A stretch of DNA of 64,000 bases from Zoogloea sp. Its GTDB lineage: Bacteria > Pseudomonadota > Gammaproteobacteria > Burkholderiales > Rhodocyclaceae. Every line of letters begins with the position of its first letter. Position 1 is the stretch's first letter. The position numbers were made by a program, and so were the translations under genes. The notes beneath the pieces are model-generated. The model did no database searches. It was not told the origin of the DNA and saw only the letters and a program-made list of their open reading frames with translations. Location of the stretch: assembly GCF_023150065.1 (NCBI RefSeq), contig NZ_JAKLLN010000016.1:1-64000 (forward strand). Reading direction: 5' to 3'. Below are positions 62,778-64,000 of the stretch, one piece after another.

Positions 62778-63335
62778 TCAGATCTGCATCAGCTCTTGTT
62801 CTTTCTGGACGAGAAGCTTGTCGATCTCGACAATCGCCTTGTCAGTCAGCTTCTGGACATCATCCTGGGCACGACGCTCGTCGTCTTCGGAAATCGTCTT
62901 GGCCTTGAGGGCGTCCTTGAGGGCGCCATTGGCATCGCGGCGCAGATTGCGCACAGCGACCTTGGCACCTTCACCCTCGTGCTTCACCACCTTGATCAGC
63001 TCCTTGCGGCGCTCTTCGGTCAGGGCAGGCATCGGCACACGGATGACCTCACCCTGAGCGGCCGGGTTCAAACCCAGATCGGAGTCACGGATGGCCTTTT
63101 CGACCTTGCCGACCATGGGCTTTTCCCACGGCTGGACACCGATGGTGCGGGCATCGATCAGGGTGATGTTGGCAACCTGACTGATGGGCACCGGGCTGCC
63201 GTAGTAATCGACCATCACGTGATCGAGGATGCCCACGTGGGCACGGCCGGTCCGCACCTTGGCGAGATCCTGCTTGAGGGCCTCGATGGAGCGCTGCATC
63301 TTGTGTTCGGTAGTCTTCTTGAGCTCGGGAATCAT
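62778..63335 (-). CDS. frr: Ribosome recycling factor
   Basis: A 185-residue RRF that, with EF-G, splits the post-termination ribosome. The sequence has the family features [40 protein letters not shown]-like [50 protein letters not shown] and ending [13 protein letters not shown]. It lies ten bases behind pyrH, the universally conserved arrangement. Confidence 0.97.
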   Translation of the reverse strand: MIPELKKTTEHKMQRSIEALKQDLAKVRTGRAHVGILDHVMVDYYGSPVPISQVANITLIDARTIGVQPWEKPMVGKVEKAIRDSDLGLNPAAQGEVIRVPMPALTEERRKELIKVVKHEGEGAKVAVRNLRRDANGALKDALKAKTISEDDERRAQDDVQKLTDKAIVEIDKLLVQKEQELMQI

Positions 63336-63345
63336 TGCTTCATCC

Positions 63346-64000
63346 TCAGCAGTAAACCAGCGTGCCTTCGTCCTCGCCCATCACCACCCGCTTCAGCGCC
63401 CCACTCTTGAAAAGGCTGAATACATTGATGGGAAGACGCTGATCACGGCACAGCGCGAAGGCCGTCGCATCCATGACCGCCAGATTTCGCGAGATGGCCT
63501 CGTCGAAGGAAATCTTGTGGAAACGGGTTGCCGACGGATCCTTCTTGGGATCAGCCGTGTAGATGCCATCCACCTTGGTCGCCTTCAGGACGATGTCCGC
63601 GCCGATCTCGGAGCCACGCAGGGCTGCAGCGGTATCGGTGGTGAAGAAGGGATTGCCGGTGCCGGCACCAAAAATGACGACACGCCCCTCTTCGAGGTAG
63701 CGGATCGCCTTGCCACGGATATAAGGCTCGACCACCTGGTCGATGCGCAGGGCCGACTGGACCCGCGCATTGACCCCTGCGGCACGGAACGCATCCGCAA
63801 GGGCCATGGCGTTCATCACGGTGGCCAGCATCCCCATGTAGTCGGCGGTGGCGCGATCCATACCGGACGCAGCCCCCGCCATTCCACGGAAGATGTTCCC
63901 GCCGCCAATCACAATCCCGACCTCGACACCGATGCGGGTCACATCGACCACATCGGTAACGATTCCGGCGACCACCTCGCGGTTGATACCGTAGGCGTCG
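63346..64000 (-). CDS. pyrH: UMP kinase (partial, N-terminus beyond right edge)
   Basis: The C-terminal 217 residues of a UMP kinase, which phosphorylates UMP to UDP. The frame runs to the window end ([20 protein letters not shown] is the first visible part), so the start codon and about 20 residues lie outside. Visible landmarks are [18 protein letters not shown], the ATP-binding [20 protein letters not shown] and [21 protein letters not shown] spurious internal GTG at 63975 is not the start. It precedes frr. Confidence 0.96.
   Translation of the reverse strand, partial: DAYGINREVVAGIVTDVVDVTRIGVEVGIVIGGGNIFRGMAGAASGMDRATADYMGMLATVMNAMALADAFRAAGVNARVQSALRIDQVVEPYIRGKAIRYLEEGRVVIFGAGTGNPFFTTDTAAALRGSEIGADIVLKATKVDGIYTADPKKDPSATRFHKISFDEAISRNLAVMDATAFALCRDQRLPINVFSLFKSGALKRVVMGEDEGTLVYC

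Overview
The window is a GC-rich, gene-dense piece of a betaproteobacterial chromosome. Gene families, order and the PEP-CTERM exosortase substrate suggest the Rhodocyclales (Azospira/Zoogloea/Thauera type), but no rRNA gene is present to confirm this. About 70 protein genes are supported. I see no tRNA, rRNA, CRISPR array or prophage, and no gene-free stretch longer than about 300 bases. The one clear mobile element is the 5' end of a group IIC intron, cut off by the left edge.

Layout. 1-7029 (minus strand): group IIC intron behind the terminator of a small unknown gene, then an M14 carboxypeptidase, a DUF445 membrane protein, yaaA, a cation-diffusion-facilitator transporter and relA. 7154-9513 (plus): MtfA-like peptidase, host-attachment-family protein, PEP-CTERM protein. 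9583-10778 (minus): ispD-ispF. 10850-15363 (plus): DUF4010/MgtC membrane protein, the AmmeMemoRadiSam trio (amrB, amrA, amrS) and an alpha/beta-hydrolase-fold protein that appears to have lost its catalytic residues. 15385-16804 (minus): tadA, L,D-transpeptidase, GNAT. 16913-20146 (plus): six-PAS orphan histidine kinase. 20186-24780 (minus): lemA with two TPM-domain genes, type-4 UDG, rimI, tsaB and a small secreted protein. 24972-30178 (plus): ompR-envZ, persulfide dioxygenase plus truncated haemoglobin, yciB-yciI-bolA-PpiC-type foldase.

30268-34501 (minus) is an ETF/acyl-CoA dehydrogenase operon (etfB, etfA, a COG3235 CbiM-like membrane protein, acyl-CoA dehydrogenase). A TetR gene diverges from it, and the two face each other across a near-perfect 18-bp palindrome. 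35283-42003 (minus) runs ppx, a four-gene Mla/MCE-type lipid transporter, an enoyl-CoA hydratase and a TatD nuclease. ppk1 diverges from ppx behind a candidate Pho box. 44360-45646 encodes a repeat lipoprotein. 45740-50413 is a tightly overlapping biotin operon, bioA-F-H-C-D. 50402 to the right edge (minus) is the conserved envelope block read as pyrH-frr-uppS-cdsA-dxr-rseP-bamA-skp-lpxD-fabZ-lpxA-lpxB-rnhB, ending in a CopD-like protein and a SpoU/TrmH methyltransferase.

Most of the window is core metabolism and envelope biogenesis. The parts that deserve a second look are the intron at the left edge, the AmmeMemoRadiSam neighbourhood with its pseudo-hydrolase, the regulated ETF operon with its inserted membrane protein and structured leader, and the palindrome inside the promoter of the host-attachment-family gene.
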